Positions 26,009-34,552 of a stretch of DNA of 64,000 bases are shown piece by piece. The position numbers and the translations under genes were made by a program. This DNA is from Mycolicibacterium chlorophenolicum (lineage in GTDB: Bacteria; Actinomycetota; Actinomycetes; Mycobacteriales; Mycobacteriaceae). The stretch is from the NCBI RefSeq assembly GCF_001044235.1, contig NZ_JYNL01000068.1:113354-177353 (forward strand), read 5' to 3'. Each line of letters starts with the position of its first letter. Within the stretch, counting starts at the first letter, position 1. The notes under the pieces were generated by a model. The model did no database searches and was not told where the DNA came from. It saw only the letters and a program-made list of their open reading frames with translations.

Positions 26009-26062
26009 TGTTCTTCGGGCCGTTGCCCACTGCGCCGGCCCGCGCTGGTGGATGATGCGGGC

Positions 26063-27292
26063 ATGTCCGCCGCAGGCTGCCTGGCCGTCGCAGCCTTCCT
26101 GCTGGTGGCGGCCTGCGCACCCGCTTCCGGCCCCAACGACAATTCCCCTGCGCCGCAGGATCTTTCGGGCCAGGCGGCCGCGATCAGGCGCATCGTGGAC
26201 GACGCCGTGGCCACATCGCACCTCAACGCCGCGATCGTCCGCGTCACCATCGACGGCCGCGAGGTGCTGACCGACGCGGTGGGCGAGTCCCTGACCGGCG
26301 AGCCGGCGACCCCGGACATGCACTTCCGCAACGGAGCGGTGGCGATCTCGTACGTCTCGACCCTGCTGCTCCTGCTCGCCCGCGACGGCACCGTGGGGCT
26401 CGACGACAGGTTGTCGCGGTGGTTGCCCGAGGTACCGCACGCCGACCGGGTGACGCTGCGTCAACTCGCGCACATGACGTCGGGCTACGTCGACTACGTG
26501 CTCGGGAACACCGCGATGAACGACGCGATGTACGCCGACCCGTTCCGCGCCTGGACCACCGACGAACTACTCGCCTTCGCAGTCGACAAGCCACTGCTCT
26601 ACGAACCCGGCACCAACTGGAACTACGCGCACACGAACTACGTACTGCTGGGCCTGGCGCTGGAGAAGGCGACCGGCCGCCCGATGTCGGACCTGCTGGC
26701 CGAGCGAGTCCTGCAGCCGCTGGGCCTGACCGACACCGTCGCATCAGAGAGTGCGGCGATACCGTCACCCGTGCTGCACGCGTTCACCTCCGAGCGGCGC
26801 GCGGCGCTCGGGATACCGCCGAAGCAACCGTTCTACGAGGAGTCCACGTTCTGGAATCCGTCCTGGACCATCACCCACGGCGCCATTCAGACGACGAACA
26901 TCGACGACCTCGAGGCGACCGCCGCGGGCATCGGGTCGGGCCGACTGCTCGACCCCGCGTCCTACCGGATGATGGTGTCCACCGACCTGCGCGGCCGCAC
27001 GCGAAGTCAGCCGGGGTGCAGCACCTGCGCTCCGATGACCGAGGGCTACACCTACGGGCTCGGCATCGTCATCTCCGGCGACTGGCTGCTGCAGAACCCG
27101 ATGTTCAGCGGTTATGCCGCGGTGGCGGCCTACCTGCCCGCCCGCAAGATCGCGATCGCCGTCGCCACCACCTTCGCTCCCGCGGCGTTCAGCGCCGACG
27201 GTGACTACACCAACGCGGCCGAGGCGCTGTTCCGGTCGATCGGCGCCGAGCTGGCGCCCGAGGACGCGCCGCCCACACCGCCGCCGCGATAG
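26063..27292 (+). CDS. beta-lactamase-fold lipoprotein lacking catalytic residues
   Basis: 409 residues from the ATG at 26063 (a GTG at 26048 is in frame). Lipobox LVAAC (Cys18) marks a lipoprotein. The body follows the class C beta-lactamase/serine-hydrolase fold: FRNGAVAISYVSTLLLLLARDGTVGLDDRLSRWLP in outline, LRQLAHMTSGY, PGTNWNYAHTNYVLLG, VLQPLGLTDT. The catalytic set is missing: the usual S-x-x-K is G-A-V-A-I (Ala92 for Ser, Ile95 for Lys), Y-S-N is Y-A-H (188-190), and the H/K-x-G motif near FSGYAAVAAYLP is not kept. No S-x-x-K occurs anywhere. It is therefore probably a binding protein, not a hydrolase. Confidence 0.82.
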   Translation: MSAAGCLAVAAFLLVAACAPASGPNDNSPAPQDLSGQAAAIRRIVDDAVATSHLNAAIVRVTIDGREVLTDAVGESLTGEPATPDMHFRNGAVAISYVSTLLLLLARDGTVGLDDRLSRWLPEVPHADRVTLRQLAHMTSGYVDYVLGNTAMNDAMYADPFRAWTTDELLAFAVDKPLLYEPGTNWNYAHTNYVLLGLALEKATGRPMSDLLAERVLQPLGLTDTVASESAAIPSPVLHAFTSERRAALGIPPKQPFYEESTFWNPSWTITHGAIQTTNIDDLEATAAGIGSGRLLDPASYRMMVSTDLRGRTRSQPGCSTCAPMTEGYTYGLGIVISGDWLLQNPMFSGYAAVAAYLPARKIAIAVATTFAPAAFSADGDYTNAAEALFRSIGAELAPEDAPPTPPPR

Positions 27293-27340
27293 ACCGGCCC
27301 TCATCGAGAGACGCATGTCTCCTTAATGCAACCTTAAGTT

Positions 27341-27361
27341 GATCTTATTTTTCTTAAGATC
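27341..27361. promoter_or_regulatory. AT-rich inverted repeat before degenerate SDR gene
   Basis: GATCTTA and TAAGATC form a perfect 7-base inverted repeat around TTTTTCT. It sits in a strikingly AT-rich 40-base patch (27321-27360), which also has a second CTTAAG to the left, 52 bases before the ATG at 27413. It may be an operator or an upstream promoter element. As an RNA hairpin it would be weak, so a terminator for the preceding gene is less likely. Confidence 0.55.
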
Positions 27362-27412
27362 GCGCTAGGCTGGGGCGCATCGACGATGGCTACGGCCAGA
27401 CAGGAGTGCGCC

Positions 27413-28018
27413 ATGTCTGCGACATACGAACGGGTCGTCCTGGTCAGCGGAGGATCGGGGGGCCTCGGTCCGGCGGTCGCACGGCGGATGGGCGGCACCG
27501 AAGGACACGTCGTCGTCGCCGGCGCCGACAACGACCAGACCGACGCGAGCATCGTGATGGAAACCGTGGCGGCGGACCACGGCCACCTCGACGCCCTGGT
27601 GTTGGACGCGTCGGAGTGTCTGTCGCTTCCGGGCGAGGATCCCGGCACGCTGCGCGCATTCCACGAAAGGCACCGCGCACTGGTCTCGCTGGCGATGCCC
27701 CTGATGTCCCCCGGCGCCCGCATCGTCTACGTCACCAGTCATCAGGCGCACTTCTTCCCGCACAAGGCGGTACCCAAGGGCTGCACCGCAGCGGTGGCGA
27801 GCATGCGCGCCGGCGAAACCGCCCTGTACGCGATGCGCTCACAACTCGGACGCCACGGCATCCACCTCAGCGTGGTCTCCAGCGAGAGGACCGGGAGCGG
27901 CATCCATTCCGCGACGTCCGTGCACGAGCTCACCGGTGCGGTCGTCGCCGCGGTGACCACCCGCACCCCGCCGGGCCTCGTCTGCGTCGGCGGGACGCAC
28001 TACCTCATGACGGCCTGA
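27413..28018 (+). CDS. SDR-like protein without catalytic Tyr-Lys
   Basis: 201 residues from the ATG at 27413, which follows CAGGAGTGCGCC. The first 20 residues have a Rossmann glycine motif (VLVSGGSGGLGPAVARR), and the pattern of strands fits an SDR (DALVLDASE, ARIVYVTSHQAH). There is no Y-x-x-x-K anywhere, and the protein is short for an SDR (usual 240-270). It probably binds a nucleotide cofactor but is unlikely to be a normal oxidoreductase. It converges on htpG with a 12-base gap. The real role is unknown. Confidence 0.7.
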   Translation: MSATYERVVLVSGGSGGLGPAVARRMGGTEGHVVVAGADNDQTDASIVMETVAADHGHLDALVLDASECLSLPGEDPGTLRAFHERHRALVSLAMPLMSPGARIVYVTSHQAHFFPHKAVPKGCTAAVASMRAGETALYAMRSQLGRHGIHLSVVSSERTGSGIHSATSVHELTGAVVAAVTTRTPPGLVCVGGTHYLMTA

Positions 28019-28030
28019 CGGTCGCCGAGC

Positions 28031-29962
28031 TCACAGCGTCCGGGCCAGCCGGGCGGCGAGCAGGTCGGCGAACCGCGCGGGATCGTCGAGGGCGCCACCT
28101 TCAGCCAGAAGCGCTGTGCCATACAGCAACTCGGCCGTCTCAGCCACGTCCGGGTCCTGCGCCCGCTCGCTGTGGGCCCGCCGCAGCCCGGTGACGAGCG
28201 GATGGTCCGGGTTCAGCTCGAGGATCCGCTTGGTGACCGGAACCTCCTGCCCGGACGCCCGGTAGAGGCGTGCGAGCGCCGGCGTGATGTCGAAGGCGTC
28301 GGTGATCAGGCAGGCCGGCGACTCGGTCAGGCGGGCAGACAGGCGGACGTCCTTGACGTGCTCGCCGAGGGTCTCCTTCAGCCAGCCGATCAGGTCGGCG
28401 AACTGCTTCTCCTGCTCTTCACGCTCGGCCTCGTGGGCCGACTTCTCCTCGTCGGACTCGAGGTCGACCTCGCCGCGCGCCACCGATTGCAGCGCCTTGC
28501 CGTCGAACTCGGTGACGTTCTGCACCCACACCTCGTCGACCGGGTCGGTCAGCAGGAGCACCTCGTACCCCTTGGCCTTGAACGCCTCCAGGTGCGGCGA
28601 CCGCAGGATCTGTTCCCGGGTGTCGCCGGTGGCGTAGAAGATCTGGTCCTGGCCGTCCTTCATGCGCTCGACGTAACCGGCGAGCGTGGTGGACTCCTCG
28701 TCGCTGCGCGTGGAGGCGAACGAGCACACGCGCAGCAGCGCGTCCCGGTTGTCGAAGTCCGACAGCAGGCCTTCCTTGACGACCCGGCCGAACTGCGTCC
28801 AGAAGGTGCGGTAGTCCTCGGGACGCTCGGATTGCAGGTCCGCGATCGTCGAGAGCACCTTCTTGGTCAGTCGGCGACGGATCGCCTTGACCTGACGGTC
28901 CTGCTGCAGGATCTCGCGGGACACGTTGAGCGACATGTCCGACGCGTCGACGACCCCCTTGACGAAGCGCAGGTACTGCGGCAGCAGCTGGTCGCAGTCG
29001 CCCATGATGAACACGCGCCGGACGTAGAGCTGGATGCCGACGTGGGCGTCCTGGGTGAACAGGTCGAACGGGGCGTGCGACGGGATGAACAGCAGGGCCT
29101 GGTATTCGAAGGTGCCCTCGGCCTTCATCGCGATGACTTCGAGCGGGTCGTCCCAGGCGTGGGCGATGTGCTTGTAGAACTCCGCGTACTCCTCTGCGGA
29201 GACCTCGTCTTTGGATCGCGCCCACAGCGCCTTCATCGAGTTGAGCGTCTCGGCTTCGACCGTCACGGTGTCCTCGCCGCCCTCGTCGTCGGCGGGGCTG
29301 CGTCGCTCGACGTCCATCCGGATGGGCCAGGCGATGAAGTCCGAGTACTTCTTGACCAGACTGCGGATCGTCCACCCCGCCGTGTAGTCGTGCAGTTCGT
29401 TCTCGGCGTCTTCGGGCTTGAGGTGCAACGTCACCGACGTCCCCTGCGGGGCGTCGTCGACGGAGGCGATGGTGTACGTGCCGTCCCCGCTCGACTCCCA
29501 ACGGGTGGCCTCGCTCTCCCCGGCCTTGCGGGTGAGCAGCTCGACCCGGTCGGCCACCATGAACACCGAGTAGAAGCCGATGCCGAACTGCCCGATCAAC
29601 GCGTCGGCGTCACCGACGGTCTCGGCCTCGCGCAACTGCTGACGTACGCGCGCGGTACCCGACTTGGCCAGCGTGCCGATCAGATCCACGACCTCGTCCC
29701 GGGTCATGCCGATGCCGTTGTCGCGCACCGTGAGCGTGCGCGCCTCCTTGTCGACGTCGATGACGATGTGCAGATCGGAGGTGTCGACGTCCAGGTCCTT
29801 GTTGCGGAAGGCCTCCAGCCGCAGCTTGTCCAGCGCGTCCGAGGCGTTCGAGATCAGCTCCCGCAGAAAAGAATCCTTGTTCGAGTAGACCGAATGGATC
29901 ATCAGATCCAGCAATTGCCGTGCCTCGGCCTGGAATTCGAACTGCTCGACCGTCGCGTTCAT
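28031..29962 (-). CDS. htpG: chaperone HtpG (bacterial Hsp90)
   Basis: ATP-dependent cytosolic chaperone. 643 residues, full length. N-terminal GHKL ATPase domain with the family signature YSNKDSFLRELISNASDALDKLR in outline, DNGIGMT, and GQFGIGFYS; middle domain with IQLYVRRVFI and LPQYLRFVKGVVDASDMSLNVSREIL in outline; C-terminal dimerisation domain. Strong Shine-Dalgarno GAGGAGGGAG before the ATG. A lone gene; the flanking genes have no evident link. Heat-shock control is usual for the family, but I do not see a clear HAIR or CIRCE element in the short upstream gap. Confidence 0.95.
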   Translation of the reverse strand: MNATVEQFEFQAEARQLLDLMIHSVYSNKDSFLRELISNASDALDKLRLEAFRNKDLDVDTSDLHIVIDVDKEARTLTVRDNGIGMTRDEVVDLIGTLAKSGTARVRQQLREAETVGDADALIGQFGIGFYSVFMVADRVELLTRKAGESEATRWESSGDGTYTIASVDDAPQGTSVTLHLKPEDAENELHDYTAGWTIRSLVKKYSDFIAWPIRMDVERRSPADDEGGEDTVTVEAETLNSMKALWARSKDEVSAEEYAEFYKHIAHAWDDPLEVIAMKAEGTFEYQALLFIPSHAPFDLFTQDAHVGIQLYVRRVFIMGDCDQLLPQYLRFVKGVVDASDMSLNVSREILQQDRQVKAIRRRLTKKVLSTIADLQSERPEDYRTFWTQFGRVVKEGLLSDFDNRDALLRVCSFASTRSDEESTTLAGYVERMKDGQDQIFYATGDTREQILRSPHLEAFKAKGYEVLLLTDPVDEVWVQNVTEFDGKALQSVARGEVDLESDEEKSAHEAEREEQEKQFADLIGWLKETLGEHVKDVRLSARLTESPACLITDAFDITPALARLYRASGQEVPVTKRILELNPDHPLVTGLRRAHSERAQDPDVAETAELLYGTALLAEGGALDDPARFADLLAARLARTL

Positions 29963-30031
29963 GAGACTCCCTCCTCGCTCTCGTGCTCGAATGTAGCGAG
30001 ACGCCGCGGCGCCGGACCGCGGCGGGTCGGT

Positions 30032-30775
30032 TCAGACCTTCTTCGTCTCGCCGTAGTACGCCAGCACCGCGTCCGAGACGTCGGTCGAGCGGGTCAGCAC
30101 CGCATACGAGCGGATGAACGACTCACCGACGCAGCCGTCGATCTTGATGCGGAAGCCGGCCACCATCACCCACGGGTCCGCGCCGACGAACTGCTTCTCG
30201 GTCACCTTGACCATGTTGATGATGCCCGGCTTGAGGCCCACCGTGATGCCGCCGCCCAGGTTCCCGCCCACGCCCGGCAGGACTCCCTCGGGAAACGGTG
30301 AGATGACGTCGGTGCCCAGAATGCCGAGCGACGAGTTGATGCCGGCGGTGCCCGTCAGCGAGACACCGTTGGAGGTGCTCATGTCGATCCCGCACCCGAT
30401 CTGGTAGCCGACCTCGAGGACGCCCCGCGGCGGCGCGTCCTCGTCGGGACCGGACATCGATCCGGTGAAGACGCCGCCGACCTCGTACTCGCGGGACGAC
30501 ACCGCCGTCGTCAGCGGCGCGATGATCTTCTGCGTCTCGTCCTTGGCGCCGACCGTGAGCGTCCAACCGTCCGGGCTCTTGGTGGTCGCCGGGGGCGGTG
30601 ACACCACGGCGCCCTCGGGCGGCGCGTCGACGGGCGCGGCGACCGGATCGGCGGCGGCCACGACCGGCTGCTCGGGTGTCACCGGTGCGACGTCGGGTTC
30701 GGCGGCGGCCGCCGGAGACCACAGCGCGCCGAGCAGCAACCAGCCGGCCGGCAGGGCGAGGAACGGGAGCCGCAC
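30032..30775 (-). CDS. MspA-family porin-like protein
   Basis: 247 residues, GTG start at 30775. Signal peptide ending AAAAEP. A Pro/Ala/Val-rich linker of about 45 residues is followed by the MspA-like barrel domain: DGWTLTVGAKDET, REYEVGGVFTGSMSG, GVLEVGYQIGCGIDMS, VGGNLGGGITVGLKPG, and a C-terminal RSYAVLTRSTDVSDAVLAYYG. MspA proteins form octameric water-filled pores in the mycolate outer membrane. Two cysteines (in QIGCGID and IDGCVGES) could form a disulphide. The N-terminal linker is not part of the classical MspA and is an oddity here. Confidence 0.85.
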   Translation of the reverse strand: MRLPFLALPAGWLLLGALWSPAAAAEPDVAPVTPEQPVVAAADPVAAPVDAPPEGAVVSPPPATTKSPDGWTLTVGAKDETQKIIAPLTTAVSSREYEVGGVFTGSMSGPDEDAPPRGVLEVGYQIGCGIDMSTSNGVSLTGTAGINSSLGILGTDVISPFPEGVLPGVGGNLGGGITVGLKPGIINMVKVTEKQFVGADPWVMVAGFRIKIDGCVGESFIRSYAVLTRSTDVSDAVLAYYGETKKV

Positions 30776-30869
30776 AGAACACCTCTTCGGTCCAGCGATG
30801 GTTCGGACGTGACCTGCGAACCTACAGCGTCGCGAGGACCGACCTGCCGAAAAGTGATGAGATAACGGC

Positions 30870-31247
30870 TCAGCGCCGCGGCGCGCCCGGCCCCTGCTGC
30901 CCCAGCAACGGATTGGCCTGCGCGCCGGGCTGTCCGACGTGCTGCTGCTGATGCTGCTGGATGGCCTGCACGAGCGGGTTGTCCTTCATCAGGGCGCGGC
31001 GGTCGTCCTCGCTCAGCTCGTAGAACGTCCACATCGCCCAGGCGGCGGGCCGCACGTAGAGGGTGACCTTCTGCCGCTTGCGGTTGTTCTGCGGCAGCAT
31101 CGCCGGGATCGGCACCACACGATCGAGGGTGACGGCGCTGACGAGCTCCTGCGCGAGTTGATCGACGTCGGTCAGATCCTGCAGCTCGTACACCGAAGCC
31201 TGATGGCTCGGTTGGGACGGGCCCTGCAGGGCGAGAAACCACGCCAT
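30870..31247 (-). CDS. conserved mycobacterial protein of unknown function
   Basis: 125 residues. The folded part (MAWFLALQGPSQPSHQASVYELQDLTDVDQ in outline, then RQKVTLYVRPAAWAMWTFYELSEDDRRAL) is followed by a Gln/Gly/Pro-rich tail with QQHQQQH. No signal peptide or membrane helix is evident. ATG at 31247 has a good AAAGGAG. I do not recognise a function; VRPAAWAMW-type segments are typical of short actinobacterial orphan proteins. Confidence 0.65.
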   Translation of the reverse strand: MAWFLALQGPSQPSHQASVYELQDLTDVDQLAQELVSAVTLDRVVPIPAMLPQNNRKRQKVTLYVRPAAWAMWTFYELSEDDRRALMKDNPLVQAIQQHQQQHVGQPGAQANPLLGQQGPGAPRR

Positions 31248-31588
31248 CGCGTGTCTCCTTTGCTCGTGGGTCAGCCGTCAGCGTAGAGGACACGTTCGAC
31301 GATCTCGCGACCCTCTCTCCCGCCGGTCACCGGTCCCGCTAATTGACGATCTTGAAAAATCTTCGCGTAAACGCACCTGACCGGCGATGGATGTGCTAGA
31401 AGTCACCACTCGGGCCACAATAGCTACGGGCGTCAACCGGGACTCACGGTAACGGCATTCAACGCGCCCGTCGAAAAGATAGCGGTTGCGCTGGGCAAAG
31501 AGCAAAGTCGGTGCTACTGTTCCGTTAGCTGTTATGCACAGGCGCCGTTCGGAGCGACCTCCGCGGCACGAAACGAGGAAATTAGCTG
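31248..31588. other. 341-base intergenic region, AT-rich by local standards
   Basis: The gap separates two divergent genes (30870-31247 leftward and 31589-31759 rightward) and so must hold two promoters. Visible candidates are TTGACG at 31343-31348 and a TACTGT at 31515-31520 as a possible -10 box for the rightward gene. I do not find a riboswitch or RNA gene that I can name. Confidence 0.4.
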
Positions 31589-31759
31589 ATGTCAGGGCTG
31601 GCGGAACCGGTGTCGCCGGAGATCGCGACAGACGACTCAGCCGAGGACACCGTCGCACCTCGCCCGGTGCTGATCCACAGCTGCAACCGGCTCGGACGCG
31701 TCGCGAACCCGCCCGGTTTCTCCCTGTCCGACTGGTTCCGCTCGGCCCGTCGTCGCTGA
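31589..31759 (+). CDS. 56-residue protein of unknown function
   Basis: Starts MSGLAEPVSPEIATDDSAED, then VAPRPVLIHSCNRLGRVANP and ends PGFSLSDWFRSARRR. The ATG at 31589 follows ACGAGGAAATTAGCTG, a usable Shine-Dalgarno, and sits behind an unusually long AT-rich leader. An acidic first half and a basic, aromatic C terminus are the only clear traits; there is one Cys. It converges on the DUF3618 gene with a 5-base gap. The evidence for a real gene is the Shine-Dalgarno, codon-like composition and isolated upstream region. Confidence 0.55.
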   Translation: MSGLAEPVSPEIATDDSAEDTVAPRPVLIHSCNRLGRVANPPGFSLSDWFRSARRR

Positions 31760-31764
31760 CGGCG

Positions 31765-31989
31765 TCAGCGGCGAGCGCGCCGCACGGTCACGACGAGCAC
31801 CAGGACGCCGACCCCCGCCAACGTGATAGCCACCGGCGGTCGCTTGACGAAGCGCACCACGCCGGCCTTCAGATCGTCGGCGAGCCGCCGCGGGTTCGCC
31901 CGCGACGCCAACGAATCGACGGTCAGGGCCAGCTGATCGCGTGCCTCGTCGATCTCGGCCTTGATGGTGTCGGGATCACGATCCGCCAC
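31765..31989 (-). CDS. DUF3618 membrane protein (Rv2520c-like)
   Basis: 74 residues from the GTG at 31989 (VADRDPDTIKAEIDEARDQL), which follows GCGGAGGCATAC; the ATG at 32031 would add an uncharacteristic basic leader. The DUF3618 signature is the N-terminal D-P-x-x-I-x-x-E-I-x-x-x-R-x-x-L, then SLASRANPRRLADDLK and one transmembrane helix (ITLAGVGVLVLVVTV) with a basic end. Function is unknown; it is always small and membrane-bound. It is divergent from bcp, as in M. tuberculosis. Confidence 0.82.
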   Translation of the reverse strand: MADRDPDTIKAEIDEARDQLALTVDSLASRANPRRLADDLKAGVVRFVKRPPVAITLAGVGVLVLVVTVRRARR

Positions 31990-32094
31990 GTATGCCTCCG
32001 CCTGTTTGCGCCCGCCCTTGTCTTGCCGCACTACCCTAGTTCAGCGAGCGCGCACCGCAGCGCCCGGTCACAGATCAACAGGAGACCACGACCC

Positions 32095-32568
32095 ATGCCG
32101 CAGACACCCCGGCTCGAGGCGGGCGACACCGCGCCTGCGTTCAGCCTTCCCGACGCCGACGGCAACACCGTCAAGCTCTCGGACTACAAAGGCCGCAAAG
32201 TCATCGTGTACTTCTACCCGGCGGCGTCCACCCCGGGCTGCACCAAGGAGGCGTGCGACTTCCGCGACAACCTCGCCGAACTCAACGAGGCGGGCCTGGA
32301 CGTCGTGGGCATCTCGCCCGACAAGCCCGAGAAGCTCGCGAAGTTCCGCGACAAGGAGCAGCTCACCTTCCCGCTGCTGTCGGATCCGGACCGCAGTGTG
32401 CTGCAGGCGTGGGGTGCCTACGGGGAGAAGACGATGTACGGCAAGACCGTGCAGGGCGTGATCCGCTCCACCTTCGTCGTCGACGAGAAGGGCAAGATCG
32501 AGGTGGCGCAGTACAACATCCGCGCCACCGGCCACGTGGCGAAGCTACGGCGCGACCTGTCGGTCTGA
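32095..32568 (+). CDS. bcp: thiol peroxidase Bcp (peroxiredoxin Q)
   Basis: 157 residues, the usual length. It reduces hydroperoxides in the cytoplasm using thioredoxin or a similar donor. The peroxidatic site is STPGCTKEAC with Cys49 and the resolving Cys54 five residues on, the atypical 2-Cys arrangement. The conserved early part is AFSLPDADGNTVKLSDYKGR. The ATG at 32095 (MPQTPRLEAG) has AGGAG 15 bases upstream; the longer open frame is not supported. The last 24 bases overlap the 3' end of the convergent gene. Confidence 0.93.
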   Translation: MPQTPRLEAGDTAPAFSLPDADGNTVKLSDYKGRKVIVYFYPAASTPGCTKEACDFRDNLAELNEAGLDVVGISPDKPEKLAKFRDKEQLTFPLLSDPDRSVLQAWGAYGEKTMYGKTVQGVIRSTFVVDEKGKIEVAQYNIRATGHVAKLRRDLSV

Positions 32569-32922
32569 GCCGAGGTTCGGGGCGACCGCCGGATAGGTTC
32601 CCGCGCGCACCTGCGCGGCGATCGAGTCGATCCGGTCGACCGAGGCAGACCAACCACGAACCCTCTCGGTGGCCAGCCGTTCCCCGTCGCGCTCGATCTC
32701 GATCTCCCACCGCTGGAGGCCGCACAGCTTTGCGGCCAACGACAACGGCAGCAGCACCACCATGAGCGGCACCGCGATGAGCACGGAGACGAAGAGGACG
32801 TCTCTGTCGTACCGGTCCATCAGGGAGAGCTTGCCGAGGGCGTTGTCCTTGTCCAGCCTCGGCACCCACCGACGGCGCACCGTCCACGAGGCGCCGTCCG
32901 GTGACTGCACGTCCTCGGCCAT
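32545..32922 (-). CDS. small membrane protein of unknown function
   Basis: 125 residues. A basic N-terminal region (WTVRRRWVPRLDKDNALGKL), one hydrophobic segment (VLFVSVLIAVPLMVVLLPLSLAA) that could span the membrane, and a C-terminal polar domain with RWEIEIERDGERLATERVRGW. Similar small proteins occur in other mycobacteria but I have no function. Its stop lies inside the 3' end of bcp, a 24-base tail-to-tail overlap. Confidence 0.65.
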   Translation of the reverse strand: MAEDVQSPDGASWTVRRRWVPRLDKDNALGKLSLMDRYDRDVLFVSVLIAVPLMVVLLPLSLAAKLCGLQRWEIEIERDGERLATERVRGWSASVDRIDSIAAQVRAGTYPAVAPNLGSDRQVAP

Positions 32923-33094
32923 GACCGCATCCTATGCGGGGCCGGCGACCCGCAGGCAGGCCTTCTCAGACGGGCGCAACTACTCCACGCCCGCGCTCGG
33001 CTTCTCGACGTGGCGCACGACGACATCCGCGCCGCCGGACGTAGTGGAGCCGAGGCGCGACCTTCCGGTCTGGGCCGCCGTCTCGGCAGCTCGG

Positions 33095-34489
33095 TCACAG
33101 ATCAAAGCGCTGATTCATCCTGGGAACCGTGGCGGGCCAGCCGAACTGACGGTCCAGCCGGAGACGCATGGTGTCCGCGGGCTGAGGTTCGCCGTGCACG
33201 ACGAACACCCGGCGAGGTGCCGTGCCGATCTGCGATGCCCACCGGATGAGCTCGTCGGCGTCGGCGTGCGCGGAGAGCATCTTCATGTTCGCGACCTGCG
33301 CGTTGACCGGGATCCACTCGCCGTGGATCCGGATGTGTCGCTCCCCGTCGGCGATCGCCCGGCCGCGAGTGCCCGGCACCTGGTAGCCGGTCAGCACGAT
33401 CGTGTTGCGCGGATCCGGGGCAAACGCCTTGAGATGGTGCAAGATTCGGCCGCCGGTAGCCATACCGCTGGCTGACATGACGATCTTCGGCTCCCTGTCG
33501 GCGGAGATCTTCATCGACTCCTCGGCCTCCCGGGTATAAGTGGCCATGGCGCACATCGCCTCGTACACCTCAGGCGCCAATCGGTGATCGTTCTGGTAGG
33601 TACGCAGCAGCTCGCTGGCGTTGATCGCCATCGGACTGTCCAGATACACCGGGATCTCCGGCAACCTCCCCGTCGAGCGCAGCTGCCACAGGTGGTACAG
33701 CAGCGTCTGCGCCCGACCCACCGCAAAAGCCGGAATCACGACGGTTCCCGAGCGGTCCACCGTCGAATCGATGATCTCGGCCAGGGTGTCGGCAGGGTCG
33801 CCCCGCGCGTGCTCGCGGTCACCGTACGTGGACTCCATCACCAGGTAATCAGCCGCGGGGACGGGCTCCGGCTGCAGCATCACCGGATCGTCGAAACGGC
33901 CCAGGTCGCCGGTGAAGACGATCCGGCGACCTTCCCACCACACGTCCACAGTCGCGGCCCCGAGGATGTGGCCTGCCCGCCGGAACGTCACCACCGGTCC
34001 GTCGTCCGGCAGGGTCACCTCTCGGCCGAACGGGTGGGTCTCGAACAACTCGAGGGTTCGCCGCACGTCCTCACTGTCATAGAGCGGCAGGGCCGGATGA
34101 TGTTTCGTCGCGTGATGCCTGTTGAGGAATTCGGCGTCACGCTCCTGCAGCCTGGCGCTGTCGCTCAGAATGATGTCGCTCACCGCCGCGGTCGCGGCGG
34201 TGGAGACGATGGGCCCGCGGAACCCCCCGCGTACGAGCCTGGGGAGGTAGCCCGTGTGATCGAGGTGAGCATGGGTGATGACGACCGCGTCGATGGCCGC
34301 GGGGTCTACGGCCAGCGGAGCCCAGTTGAGCTCACGAAGGTTCTTCACCCCCTGGAACAGACCGCAGTCGACCAGGATGCGTCGACCGGCGCTTTCCAGC
34401 AGATGTCGAGAACCCGTCACCGTGCTGACACCGCCCAGGCTGCGCAGCGTGAGGTCGGTACGCGACTCTGGGCCGTCACCGGTGACCAT
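33095..34489 (-). CDS. beta-CASP metallo-beta-lactamase nuclease
   Basis: 464 residues. Metal-binding motif HAHLDH (in VVITHAHLDHTGYLPRL), a later GDLGRFDDP motif, and the beta-CASP insertion with VVIPAFAVGRAQTLLYHLWQL, MATGGRILHHL and VHGEPQPADTMRLRL. This is the archaeal/bacterial CPSF/Ysh1-like family of RNA 3'-end processing nucleases. The start MVTGDGPESRTDLTLRSLGG is accepted because the fold begins at once. Same strand as the M20 peptidase gene, with a 63-base gap to its stop. Confidence 0.88.
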   Translation of the reverse strand: MVTGDGPESRTDLTLRSLGGVSTVTGSRHLLESAGRRILVDCGLFQGVKNLRELNWAPLAVDPAAIDAVVITHAHLDHTGYLPRLVRGGFRGPIVSTAATAAVSDIILSDSARLQERDAEFLNRHHATKHHPALPLYDSEDVRRTLELFETHPFGREVTLPDDGPVVTFRRAGHILGAATVDVWWEGRRIVFTGDLGRFDDPVMLQPEPVPAADYLVMESTYGDREHARGDPADTLAEIIDSTVDRSGTVVIPAFAVGRAQTLLYHLWQLRSTGRLPEIPVYLDSPMAINASELLRTYQNDHRLAPEVYEAMCAMATYTREAEESMKISADREPKIVMSASGMATGGRILHHLKAFAPDPRNTIVLTGYQVPGTRGRAIADGERHIRIHGEWIPVNAQVANMKMLSAHADADELIRWASQIGTAPRRVFVVHGEPQPADTMRLRLDRQFGWPATVPRMNQRFDL

Positions 34490-34552
34490 GCGGTCAGTCT
34501 CGCCGACGCAGGCGGGGTGCGGGTCAGCTTGGACGGATCGCCAGCGTCGGCG

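Noticed and set aside
31486..32568. Long frame running into bcp
   Set aside because: Only the last 157 codons are Bcp; the part before it crosses the 56-residue gene and antisense DUF3618 gene.
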